NCBI GenBank assembly: GCA_050299335.1
Contig: JBNKVT010000059.1
Location: 1-5,362 of the forward strand
Direction: 5' to 3'
DNA from: JBNKVT01 sp050299335
GTDB lineage: Bacteria; Pseudomonadota; Alphaproteobacteria; Rhodobacterales; Rhodobacteraceae
Length of the DNA: 5,362 nucleotides
The notes under the pieces are model-generated. The model saw only the letters and a program-made list of their open reading frames with translations. It did not search any database and had not been told where the DNA came from. Every line of letters starts with the position of its first letter. Positions within the stretch are counted from its first letter, which is position 1. Shown here piece after piece: positions 1-5,314 of this stretch. The translations under genes were made by a program, and so were the position numbers.

Positions 1-16
1 CGAACCTCCCCCCTGA

Positions 17-39
17 CCCCCCTCCCAGCGGGAGGGGGG
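17..39. repeat. GC-rich hairpin repeat, copy 1
   Basis: Perfect inverted repeat: arms CCCCCCTCCC (17-26) and GGGAGGGGGG (30-39) around a 3-base AGC loop. It has the look of the C/G-rich palindromic units scattered between genes in many alpha- and other proteobacteria. It lies 3' of the minus-strand TAXI gene, where such units often sit and may protect mRNA ends or stop transcription. No T-tract follows on either strand, so it is not called an intrinsic terminator. That it is dispersed in the genome is inferred from its type; no second locus is visible. Confidence 0.6.
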
Positions 40-67
40 AATGGCAGAACCCTGCCGCCGGGGCGCC

Positions 68-90
68 CCCCTCTCCCCCTGGGAGAGGGG
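68..90. repeat. GC-rich hairpin repeat, copy 2
   Basis: Perfect inverted repeat: arms CCCCTCTCCC (68-77) and GGGAGAGGGG (81-90) around a CCT loop. The right arm is followed by TC and then a partial direct copy, GGGGGAGAGGG (93-103), so the unit mixes inverted and direct repetition. It is 28 bases from copy 1 and ends 47 bases before the TAXI stop codon. The two hairpins share the pattern C-run, T, CCC, 3-base loop, and so look like one compound REP-like element. Function is unknown; an mRNA 3'-end or gyrase/IHF-binding role would be by analogy only. Confidence 0.6.
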
Positions 91-137
91 TCGGGGGAGA
101 GGGTTTGTCGCGGCGTCCAGCGCAAACGATTGCAGCT

Positions 138-1094
138 TCACTCGGTCCAGAGACCCACTTCCTGATAGAACCTGATCGCCCCGGGATGATACTCTCCCGG
201 GCTCACATCGCCCACCAGATCCCGCTCGGGATTGAAGCCCCGGAACGGCGGGAAGGTCTCGCCCATCGCCGCCTGGTTCTCATAAAGCACCTTTGCCATC
301 GCATAGGCCTGATCGTCCGTGACCCCTGCATGAGTGAAGACCACCTGCGGATAGGCGATGAATTTCCCCGGCTCAAGCACACCCGGTGCCGCCGGTCCCG
401 GCTCGATATCAACGAGGTACCCGGTCGACCAATGCTCCGCGATCGCCGCCGCCGCCTCGGGTGTGTCGACCATCGGCAGGGCGCGCAAGCCCCCCACCGC
501 CGCATCCGCCTCGCGGACCTTCCCGGCGCCATGGGCAAAGATGAAGCCGACCGCGTCGCCGGCCATGAACGCATCGGCACCGGCAACCACCGAGGCGACA
601 TTCACCGGTTCCATATCCGCCCGGCTCATCCCGAAGGCGCCGTAGATCGCATCAAGCTGCGGCAGGATCGTCTGCTGGGCCGTATAGCCATCGACCATCG
701 GCTTGCCCTTGAGATCGGCCACCGACATGATGTCGCTATCGGCGCGGACGAAAATCGCCTCGCGGATCGGCATGATCCGCCCGATCACCCGCAATTCCGG
801 ATTCACCGAGCCCGAAAACCATTCCCGGCCCTCCAGCGCATAGGTAAATTCCTGCAGGTTCCCGACCCCGAACTCGATCTCGCCGGCATTGACCAGCGGC
901 ATATACTGGTTCGGCGAGGTCGCGGGCTGGATCGTCGCCGCCACGCCACTATCGTTTGCCGCCTTGGCGATCGCCGATCCGATGGAATGAAACAGCGAGC
1001 CCGGGTTCGAGGTCGCGATTCCGACGCTTTGCGCCTGCGCCGCGCCGGCAAGTCCAAGCGCCAGCGCAATCGGCATGATCCTGATCCTGTTCAT
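138..1094 (-). CDS. TAXI-family TRAP transporter solute-binding protein
   Basis: A 318-residue periplasmic binding protein that would capture a solute, in this family usually a carboxylate such as a 2-oxo or dicarboxylic acid, and pass it to a TRAP membrane permease. Residues 1-21 form a Sec signal peptide: basic MNRIR, a hydrophobic core, and an AQA|Q cleavage site. Mature residues 24-44 (VGIATSNPGSLFHSIG region) correspond to the N-terminal glycine-rich 'G-sPGs-yh-iG' motif of TAXI proteins. The NQYMPLVNAGEIEFGVGN segment (62-79) is the usual block where the protein samples 'l..Ge.efg..n'. Length matches the family (about 310-340). The frame stays open upstream to 1376, but the ATG at 1094 is preferred because it carries a GGGAGG Shine-Dalgarno and directly precedes the signal peptide. 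It is divergent from the ThDP enzyme gene. No DctQ/DctM-type membrane subunit follows within the 137 bases available, so the permease lies elsewhere or beyond the window. Substrate is not predictable from sequence. Confidence 0.93.
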   Translation of the reverse strand: MNRIRIMPIALALGLAGAAQAQSVGIATSNPGSLFHSIGSAIAKAANDSGVAATIQPATSPNQYMPLVNAGEIEFGVGNLQEFTYALEGREWFSGSVNPELRVIGRIMPIREAIFVRADSDIMSVADLKGKPMVDGYTAQQTILPQLDAIYGAFGMSRADMEPVNVASVVAGADAFMAGDAVGFIFAHGAGKVREADAAVGGLRALPMVDTPEAAAAIAEHWSTGYLVDIEPGPAAPGVLEPGKFIAYPQVVFTHAGVTDDQAYAMAKVLYENQAAMGETFPPFRGFNPERDLVGDVSPGEYHPGAIRFYQEVGLWTE

Positions 1095-1099
1095 GTTAG

Positions 1100-1105
1100 C
1101 CTCCC
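1100..1105 (-). promoter_or_regulatory. Ribosome binding site of the TAXI gene
   Basis: Reads GGGAGG on the minus strand, five bases before the ATG at 1094. This fixes the start of the TAXI gene and rules out the long upstream extension of the open frame. Confidence 0.8.
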
Positions 1106-1133
1106 AGACGCCGTTTTGGCGCATTCCATGATG

Positions 1134-1154
1134 AAATCTCTTAAAATGAGATTT
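1134..1154. promoter_or_regulatory. Inverted repeat in divergent promoter region, putative operator
   Basis: Perfect 7-base arms AAATCTC (1134-1140) and GAGATTT (1148-1154) flank a 7-base AT-only spacer (1141-1147). The dyad centre, 1144, lies almost midway between the two divergent start codons (50 bases from the TAXI ATG, 54 from the ThDP-enzyme ATG). It is a short AT-rich stretch in an otherwise GC-rich region. Placement and symmetry suit a dimeric repressor or activator controlling both genes. A TAAAAT at 1142-1147 could serve as a -10 element, but no matching -35 was found at proper spacing. The regulator family is not assigned; a role as a plain AT-rich promoter core cannot be excluded. 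Confidence 0.5.
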
Positions 1155-1185
1155 TATCCACGATACACAAGGCAGACCGCAACTC

Positions 1186-1191
1186 AAGGAG
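1186..1191 (+). promoter_or_regulatory. Ribosome binding site of the ThDP enzyme gene
   Basis: AAGGAG, six bases before the ATG at 1198. It selects this ATG over the out-of-frame ATG at 1193. Confidence 0.8.
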
Positions 1192-1197
1192 AATGCG

Positions 1198-2844
1198 ATG
1201 CCCAGACCCTCAACCGGTGCCGAGGCCCTGCTCTTCGCTCTGAAGGATTGCGGGGTGGCGTATCTTTTTGCCAATTCCGGCACGGATTTTCCCCCGGTCA
1301 TCGAGGCTCTGGCCGCCCATCCCGGGTCCTGCCCCATCCCGGTTACCATCCCCCATGAAAGTGCCGCGGTCGCCATGGCCCACGGCTATTGTCTGGCCTC
1401 GGGCCGCCCGCAGGCGGTGATGGTGCATGTCAATGTCGGCCTCGCCAACGCGGCGATGGGGGCGATCAACGCTGCTTCTGACAATGTGCCGGTGATCCTG
1501 ATGTCCGGGCGCACGCCTCTGACCGAACATGCCCGCCCCGGCGCCCGGGTCTCCCAGATACAGTACGGCCAGGAGATGTTCGACCAGACTTCGCTGGTCC
1601 GCGAGGCGACGAAATTCAATTACGAGCTTCGCTATGCCGAGCAGGCCGGCCAACTCGCCACCCGCGCCCACGCGCTCGCCCTGTCCGAGCCGCGCGGGCC
1701 GGTCTATCTGTCGCTGCCTCGCGAGCCATTGACCGAGGCTTTCCCCGCGGACCATCACTGGCCGCCCGCGCCGCAAGCCGCCCCCGGCCCGGTCCTGCCG
1801 GATCCGGCTGCCATCGCCGAGGCCGCGGCCCTGCTCGCCGCAGCCGAACGTCCGTTAGTGGTCTGCCAGCGCGGCGACCTTGCCGGTGCCCTCGCCCCGG
1901 CACTGGAGGCGCTCGGCCTGCCCGTCATCGAGCCCTTTACCGTGCGTTCCGTCCTGCCCGCCGCCTCGCCGGTCTTTGCAGGCTATTCCCCGGACCTGTT
2001 GAAGAAGGCCGACGTGATCCTGACTATCGACAGTCCGGTCCCGTGGATCGAGCGTCTGCACCGGCCCACGAGCGTCAAGGTCATCGCCCTCGGACCCGAT
2101 CCGCTGTTCGGACGGGCCCCCGTGCGCAGTTTTCAGACGGATTTCTCGCTGTCCTGCGATCCGGCAAGAGGGATCGAAGCGCTGGCAAGGGCCGTCATCG
2201 CCCTTGCCCCCGATCACAGCGCATGGTGCGCAGAATGCGCACCCTACGGGGACCCACCGGAGGTATCCGAGACATCTCCGATCACCGGCGAATACCTGTC
2301 TCGCGCCATTTCCGACATTCTCGGCGACGGCAGGGTCTTCACCGAGCTGGGCGTCACCCCAGAGCCCATGCGTCTCACCCGCCCCAATCAGCTGTTCACG
2401 GCGCCGCATTCCGGTGGCCTCGGCTGGGCTCTGCCGGCTGCGCTTGGGGCGGCGCTCCATGATCGCCACCGGTTGACCATAGCCGCCGTCGGCGACGGCT
2501 CCTACATGTTCGCCAACCCGGTTGCCTGCCACCAGATTGCCGAGGCGCATGGGCTGCCGGTCCTGACCATCATCAAGAACAACGCCTCCTGGAATGCTGT
2601 CCGCCGTGCGGTCACCGGGGCCTATCCCGAGGGTGTGGCCGTCCGGGCCAACGTCATGCCCCTGACCTCTTTGGCACCGATGCCGGATTTTTGCGCCATC
2701 GCCCGGGCCAGCCGCGCCCACGCCGAGCGTGTCGAGGCCCCGGAGGACCTCTCTCCGGCCCTCGAACGGGCTGTCAGGATCATCGGCACCGAAGGCCGGC
2801 AGGTGCTGCTGGATGTGGCGGTTCAGGCGGGGAGTAATTTCTGA
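1198..2844 (+). CDS. Thiamine-diphosphate-dependent enzyme, acetolactate synthase/benzoylformate decarboxylase superfamily
   Basis: A 548-residue cytoplasmic enzyme that would use ThDP to cleave or join a 2-oxo acid by decarboxylation. The three superfamily domains are present. The N-terminal pyrimidine-binding domain (about 5-170) has the cofactor-activating glutamate E54 in PHESAAVAMAHGY and the NAASDNVPVILMSGRTP segment (91-107). The central domain spans about 200-340. The C-terminal PP-binding domain (about 360-545) has GGLGWALP (406-413) and the metal/ThDP motif GDGS (432-435) ending in NN (461-462). Length is typical (about 540-600). The segment after the SGRTP block (YGQEMFDQTSLVREATKF) differs from classical biosynthetic acetolactate synthase, and no small regulatory subunit gene follows, so a catabolic decarboxylase or lyase is likelier than IlvB. 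Automatic pipelines would probably name it 'acetolactate synthase large subunit' or 'thiamine pyrophosphate-requiring protein'. Divergent transcription from the TAXI gene suggests that it acts on the imported compound. Superfamily is certain; exact reaction is not. Confidence 0.93.
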   Translation: MPRPSTGAEALLFALKDCGVAYLFANSGTDFPPVIEALAAHPGSCPIPVTIPHESAAVAMAHGYCLASGRPQAVMVHVNVGLANAAMGAINAASDNVPVILMSGRTPLTEHARPGARVSQIQYGQEMFDQTSLVREATKFNYELRYAEQAGQLATRAHALALSEPRGPVYLSLPREPLTEAFPADHHWPPAPQAAPGPVLPDPAAIAEAAALLAAAERPLVVCQRGDLAGALAPALEALGLPVIEPFTVRSVLPAASPVFAGYSPDLLKKADVILTIDSPVPWIERLHRPTSVKVIALGPDPLFGRAPVRSFQTDFSLSCDPARGIEALARAVIALAPDHSAWCAECAPYGDPPEVSETSPITGEYLSRAISDILGDGRVFTELGVTPEPMRLTRPNQLFTAPHSGGLGWALPAALGAALHDRHRLTIAAVGDGSYMFANPVACHQIAEAHGLPVLTIIKNNASWNAVRRAVTGAYPEGVAVRANVMPLTSLAPMPDFCAIARASRAHAERVEAPEDLSPALERAVRIIGTEGRQVLLDVAVQAGSNF

Positions 2845-3227
2845 GCGCGGGATTCGGGGCTTGAGGGCCGGTCGCACCTGCCCGCGCCATTGGGACGGGA
2901 CCGTGCCGGAACTCCGAAGCGCCGCGAAGTCGGCGTCAGGGATCTATCTTGTCACGACCAAGGAACCCGCATCGCCGGCGACCGGCAATCCCTTGCTGAT
3001 ATTTCCAAATTGGCATCACCGAACATCTGTCCCGGCCAGTTTGTCTTCGCCGGCCAGGACCGCTTGGGCACCCGGCGCGATCGATTGGCAACTATCCAAC
3101 GCCGAGACTTCCGGTGACCTGAAGTCTGGAAAAGGGTTCCGGTCCCTCTTTCAACTCGCTATGAAGACACCGTCAGTCCAGGAATTTGCTTCACGACGGG
3201 TCGAAATCCGCCAATGAGTCTTAACAC
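2845..3227. other. Intergenic stretch, no supported gene
   Basis: The 383 bases between the ThDP enzyme and the glycosyltransferase are fairly GC-rich. Two frames stay open across parts of it (to 3217 and to 3117), but neither translation resembles a known family and neither has a convincing Shine-Dalgarno. Long chance frames are expected at this base composition. I see no intrinsic terminator after the ThDP gene. A direct repeat, CCGGCCAG, occurs twice about 20 bases apart around 3034-3058. The promoter of the glycosyltransferase must lie here, but no -35/-10 pair stands out. A decayed gene cannot be ruled out. Confidence 0.5.
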
Positions 3228-4262
3228 ATGACCTCACTCCCGCGCGTCTGCCTGATCGGAACCGTAAGCGACGAAGGGCCCTGGTTGCTCGAATGGATCG
3301 CCCACAACATGGCGATCGGGTTCAGCGATATCGTTTTGGCGTCAAACGATTGTACCGACGGAACCGACGCCATGCTCGACCGATTGCAGGAGATGGGAAT
3401 TGTCGCCCATGTCCCCAATCCCGGACCCTACGAGTTTAGTGTCCAGCGCGATGCCTTTCGCAAGGCGCGGGAACATCCGGTTGCCGCCGCCGCCGACTGG
3501 CTGATGGTGTTGGATGCCGACGAGTTCCTGAATGTGAAGACCGACGGTCACCTGGTGACCGACCTCATCGCCCGGCAGAGGGATGACGCCCAGGCGATCA
3601 TCGTGACCTGGCGGAATTTCGGCGATGGCGGTCACGAGAAATGGGCCGACGAGCCGGTCTGCGAGCGCTACACGATGGCGGTTGAGGAAGGGGCACGGGA
3701 GGTCCGGTATTACTGTCAGGTCAAGACGCTGCTGCGGAACATCCCGGAATTTACCACCCTGACCAATCACGGGCCGCTTCGGCATGTCACCGACGAACCT
3801 CGGCTGGAATTTACCATCGTCACGCCCGACAACCTCTCGGTTAACCCTTTCGTCTTTCAGAAAAAGCAATCCATCTACCGGTTATTGTATCCCAGGACCT
3901 CGTGGGAAACGGCGCAGATCAACCACTACATCACCCGGACGCGCGACACCTACATGCTGAAGCGCCGGCGCAAGGGGGAATTCCGTCGCAACAAGGGGCG
4001 GTACTCGAACCGTTTCTACGAGGCAATCAATACCAACCATGTAGAAGACCTCAGCATCGCCGCGACAGCCGAGAGGCGGAGGGAGATTCTCGAAGACCTG
4101 AAGTCCGACCCGGTACTGGGGAAACTTCACGAGACGGCCTGTCAGCATCTTGTCGAAGCGATTGCCGCAAGCGAGGCGGCGATTGCCCGGCAACTGGAAA
4201 GGCGCGAGCGCAAGCGTGAGCGGCGCGAACGCAAGGCTGGGGAGAACGACACCGACAGGTGA
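3228..4262 (+). CDS. Glycosyltransferase, family 2-like (Glyco_tranf_2_4 type)
   Basis: A 344-residue GT-A-fold enzyme predicted to transfer a sugar from a nucleotide sugar to a surface polysaccharide, lipid or protein acceptor. The N-terminus (6-55) carries the family pattern: GTVSDEGPWLLEWIAHN, then GFSDIVLASNDCTDGTDAML, which forms the nucleotide-binding beta strand. DADEF (96-100) supplies the DxD metal-binding acids. Residues 231-250 (INHYITRTRDTYMLKRRRKG) match the C-terminal 'HY..ks...f..K..rG' block common in these enzymes. The usual KNEGP is SDEGP here, a modest deviation. The tail (about 320-340) is very rich in Arg, Lys and Glu, probably a charged helix or coiled coil. No transmembrane segment or signal peptide is seen, so it is likely cytoplasmic or peripheral. 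The start at 3228 has only a weak Shine-Dalgarno but fits the family N-terminus. No polysaccharide cluster is visible nearby, so acceptor and sugar are unknown. Local GC dips sharply around 3841-3900 (25 of 60). Confidence 0.9.
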   Translation: MTSLPRVCLIGTVSDEGPWLLEWIAHNMAIGFSDIVLASNDCTDGTDAMLDRLQEMGIVAHVPNPGPYEFSVQRDAFRKAREHPVAAAADWLMVLDADEFLNVKTDGHLVTDLIARQRDDAQAIIVTWRNFGDGGHEKWADEPVCERYTMAVEEGAREVRYYCQVKTLLRNIPEFTTLTNHGPLRHVTDEPRLEFTIVTPDNLSVNPFVFQKKQSIYRLLYPRTSWETAQINHYITRTRDTYMLKRRRKGEFRRNKGRYSNRFYEAINTNHVEDLSIAATAERRREILEDLKSDPVLGKLHETACQHLVEAIAASEAAIARQLERRERKRERRERKAGENDTDR

Positions 4263-4399
4263 CGTTTCCGGATCCTGTGGTTCCCCAACAGGTCTCCCGA
4301 TCCGCCCGACAGGGTCGCTAGCGCCCCAAGAGCCCACCGGGATGACCTCCGCGGCCTCCCGATACCACAGATCGATCAGACAGGAGCCCCGGCGGACGC

Positions 4400-4417
4400 C
4401 TTTGCACGCGTGCAAAG
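4400..4417. promoter_or_regulatory. Perfect 18-bp palindrome, LacI-family-like operator
   Basis: CTTTGCACGCGTGCAAAG is a perfect 18-base palindrome with a central CG step and A/T-rich ends, the architecture of operators bound by LacI/GalR-family repressors. It sits between the glycosyltransferase stop (4262) and the small ORF at 4430, 12 bases before that ORF's start, exactly where GC content falls. A simple restriction-like or chance palindrome of this length is unlikely, but no LacI-type gene is in view, so the partner protein and the regulated gene are unknown. It could control a plus-strand transcript starting near 4420. Confidence 0.5.
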
Positions 4418-4429
4418 CGAGGTTTCTCT

Positions 4430-4612
4430 TTGATTTCATTGGGAATAATGGTTACTTGTGGGTTAATTTTCGTGGTTTGGCATACGATACAACTTGGATA
4501 TTGGATCATGACGCAAGGACATGAGGTGGTCGATGCGGCATGTGATGGGTGCAAGCACCATCCTACTTGGATTGAGAAGGATTTCGCTAATTCATGTGGC
4601 AGCTATCACTAG
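4430..4612 (+). CDS. Possible small membrane protein, 60 residues
   Basis: An unrecognised short frame with a TTG start. Residues 2-27 are strongly hydrophobic (LGIMVTCGLIFVVWHTIQLGY), enough for one transmembrane helix. The polar C-terminal half contains CDGC (38-41 region), paired histidines and a further cysteine near the end, a pattern that could bind metal or form disulfides. AGCGAGG at 4416-4422 lies seven bases before the TTG and could serve as a ribosome site; an internal ATG at 4448 lacks one. Codon use is AT-rich, unlike the genes to the left. The frame continues downstream in phase past its TAG with only one more stop up to 4906, so it may instead be the first part of a decayed longer gene. 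Real expression is uncertain. Confidence 0.3.
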   Translation: MISLGIMVTCGLIFVVWHTIQLGYWIMTQGHEVVDAACDGCKHHPTWIEKDFANSCGSYH

Positions 4613-4763
4613 TGTGTTTTGTGCAATCAGTTTCCGCAACTATCAATAGCTATGCTGCCTAAACAAATCCCAAGATTTAGAGAAGCCATACAATTTCCAG
4701 CGGCTAACCCTCTTGACTCATCAATTCGACGATTCCAGACTGATCGTGACGACCAAAATGGGC

Positions 4764-4795
4764 GCGCCACCAAGACTGGCAGGTCTTGGCGGCGC
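4764..4795. repeat. Strong hairpin upstream of the WYL-like gene (first)
   Basis: Arms 4764-4776 and 4783-4795 pair over 13 positions with one A-C mismatch around a 6-base loop, TGGCAG; the stem core is CCAAGAC/GTCTTGG. No T-run follows, so it is not a standard intrinsic terminator. It is the GC-rich spot (about 60%) of an otherwise AT-richer region. Roles consistent with the sequence include a structured 5' leader of the WYL-like gene, a small RNA, or the end of a mobile element. Confidence 0.5.
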
Positions 4796-4808
4796 TAACA
4801 AATTGGTC

Positions 4809-4838
4809 TCCGCGAAACAGTTGTTGGACCGTCGCGGA
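4809..4838. repeat. Second hairpin upstream of the WYL-like gene
   Basis: Perfect 7-base arms TCCGCGA (4809-4815) and TCGCGGA (4832-4838) enclose a 16-base loop. Beyond an unpaired TC/TAG, pairing can resume imperfectly (CAA, bulged A, TTGG at 4799-4806 against CCGGTTG at 4842-4848, with two G-T wobbles), giving a long interrupted stem of about 4797-4850. It starts 14 bases after the first hairpin ends. The interrupted stem recalls recombination-site or structured-RNA folds, but the diagnostic integron attC boxes are not properly placed. Confidence 0.4.
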
Positions 4839-4907
4839 TAGCCGGTTGTGTAATTAAGAATCTACGATCCAGATTTGAGGCAAGTCAAGGCGGTCCTTCG
4901 AAAAAAT

Positions 4908-4913
4908 GAGGGA
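4908..4913 (+). promoter_or_regulatory. Ribosome binding site of the WYL-like gene
   Basis: GAGGGA, with GAGG ending eight bases before the ATG at 4920. It supports that ATG over an upstream in-frame TTG at 4875. Confidence 0.55.
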
Positions 4914-4919
4914 CGAACC

Positions 4920-5216
4920 ATGCTGAGTTCGATTGTTCAAGCTATTAAGGGACAAGCATCACTCGATATCTTCTATCCACCCGGGAACCGAAAAATAGAG
5001 CCACACACAGTAGGTTATGGCAGCAAAGGCCAACTACTTTTGCGGGCCTTTCAAACCTCTGGCGCAAGTGCGTCAGGGGAGCCTAATCACTGGAAGCTCT
5101 TCCGGCTTGATCGTGCGTCCGATGTGAAAGCCTCTGGCAATCACTTTGACGAGCCTCGGTCGGGCTACAGGAAAGGTGACTCCGCAATGAAAGGCGGAAT
5201 TGTTGCTGAGCTGTAG
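4920..5216 (+). CDS. Small stand-alone WYL-like domain protein
   Basis: A 98-residue protein that appears to be a single WYL-type (Sm-like beta-barrel) ligand-sensing domain without the HTH usually attached. The pattern runs in family order: SSIVQAIKGQASLDIFY (3-19), the conserved R..EPHTVGY (24-33), GQLLLRAFQTSG (37-48) at the place of the name-giving W-Y-L strand, a WKLFRLDR strand (58-65), F76, and a C-terminal PRSGYRKGD block (79-87). WYL domains bind nucleic acids or nucleotide-like ligands and regulate phage-defence and DNA-damage functions; small HTH-less proteins of this type are common and mostly uncharacterised. The TTG at 4875 would add 15 residues outside the domain, so the ATG is preferred. 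It lies in a segment of about 49% GC, unlike the genes to the left, which suggests acquisition. Two hairpins lie upstream, and a GANTC cluster and the start of another gene follow. The family call comes from motif recognition only. Confidence 0.75.
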   Translation: MLSSIVQAIKGQASLDIFYPPGNRKIEPHTVGYGSKGQLLLRAFQTSGASASGEPNHWKLFRLDRASDVKASGNHFDEPRSGYRKGDSAMKGGIVAEL

Positions 5217-5236
5217 AGCAACTGATACCAGCCGCA

Positions 5237-5286
5237 GAATCCATTGACTCCTTTTAGGGATTCCCACTGGGCAGGAAGTCTGACTC
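5237..5286. promoter_or_regulatory. Cluster of four GANTC (CcrM-type) sites
   Basis: GAATC (5237), GACTC (5246), GATTC (5259) and GACTC (5282) fall within 50 bases, against about 0.2 expected by chance. GANTC is the target of the cell-cycle methyltransferase CcrM in alphaproteobacteria, and such sites in promoters can be read by GcrA. The cluster occupies the gap between the WYL-like gene and the next start codon, so it plausibly belongs to that gene's promoter. TTGACT at 5244 resembles a -35 box, but no good -10 follows at 16-18 bases. Confidence 0.5.
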
Positions 5287-5304
5287 TATGGCGTTGAGCA
5301 ACAT

Positions 5305-5309
5305 GGAGG
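5305..5309 (+). promoter_or_regulatory. Ribosome binding site of the partial gene at the right edge
   Basis: GGAGG five bases before the ATG at 5315. An in-frame ATG at 5288 has a weaker AGGAAG (5273-5278) at nine bases and would add nine residues. Confidence 0.6.
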
Positions 5310-5314
5310 CGGGA

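Larger units (their letters stand above)
4613..4909 (+). pseudogene. Possible gene remnant in phase with the small ORF; otherwise intergenic
   Basis: No complete gene is supported between 4613 and 4919. The same frame as the 60-residue ORF continues from the TAG at 4610-4612 through a 48-residue open stretch (ATG 4652, TAA 4796-4798; it includes RFREAIQFPAANPLDSS and a basic end, TKTGRSWRR), and then to a TGA at 4907-4909. Thus 160 consecutive codons contain only two internal stops, whereas about seven would be expected by chance at this composition. No ribosome site precedes the ATG at 4652. The translation matches no family I recognise. It may be a degraded gene, or simply intergenic sequence dominated by the two hairpins listed separately. 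Confidence 0.2.

Noticed and set aside
1000..1020. tRNA-like GGTTCGA T-loop sequence
   Set aside because: It lies inside the TAXI coding sequence, and no cloverleaf or acceptor stem surrounds it.
105..1358. Long plus-strand frame opposite the TAXI gene
   Set aside because: Arg/His-rich translation with no family resemblance; it is the antisense shadow of a well-supported gene.
1095..1376. N-terminal extension of the TAXI reading frame by 94 residues
   Set aside because: It would bury the signal peptide inside the protein and overlap the divergent ThDP gene; the ATG at 1094 has a clear GGGAGG.
1855..2877. Long minus-strand frame opposite the ThDP gene
   Set aside because: Low-complexity Arg/Gly/Asp-rich translation antisense to a gene with intact catalytic motifs.
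2729..3217. 162-residue plus frame starting inside the ThDP gene
   Set aside because: Its first part is an out-of-frame copy of the ThDP coding sequence, no ribosome site is seen, and the remainder resembles nothing known.
3882..4439. Minus-strand frame across the glycosyltransferase 3' end
   Set aside because: Mostly antisense to the glycosyltransferase; the free part (4263-4439) shows no recognisable motif.
4764..4795. Rho-independent terminator
   Set aside because: Stem is strong, but no T-run follows on either strand.
4796..4850. Integron attC site
   Set aside because: The interrupted stem is suggestive, but the terminal boxes do not fit RYYYAAC/GTTRRRY in pairing register, and no integron integrase is visible.
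4875..4919. TTG start for the WYL-like gene
   Set aside because: The ATG at 4920 has GAGGGA upstream and coincides with the start of the domain.
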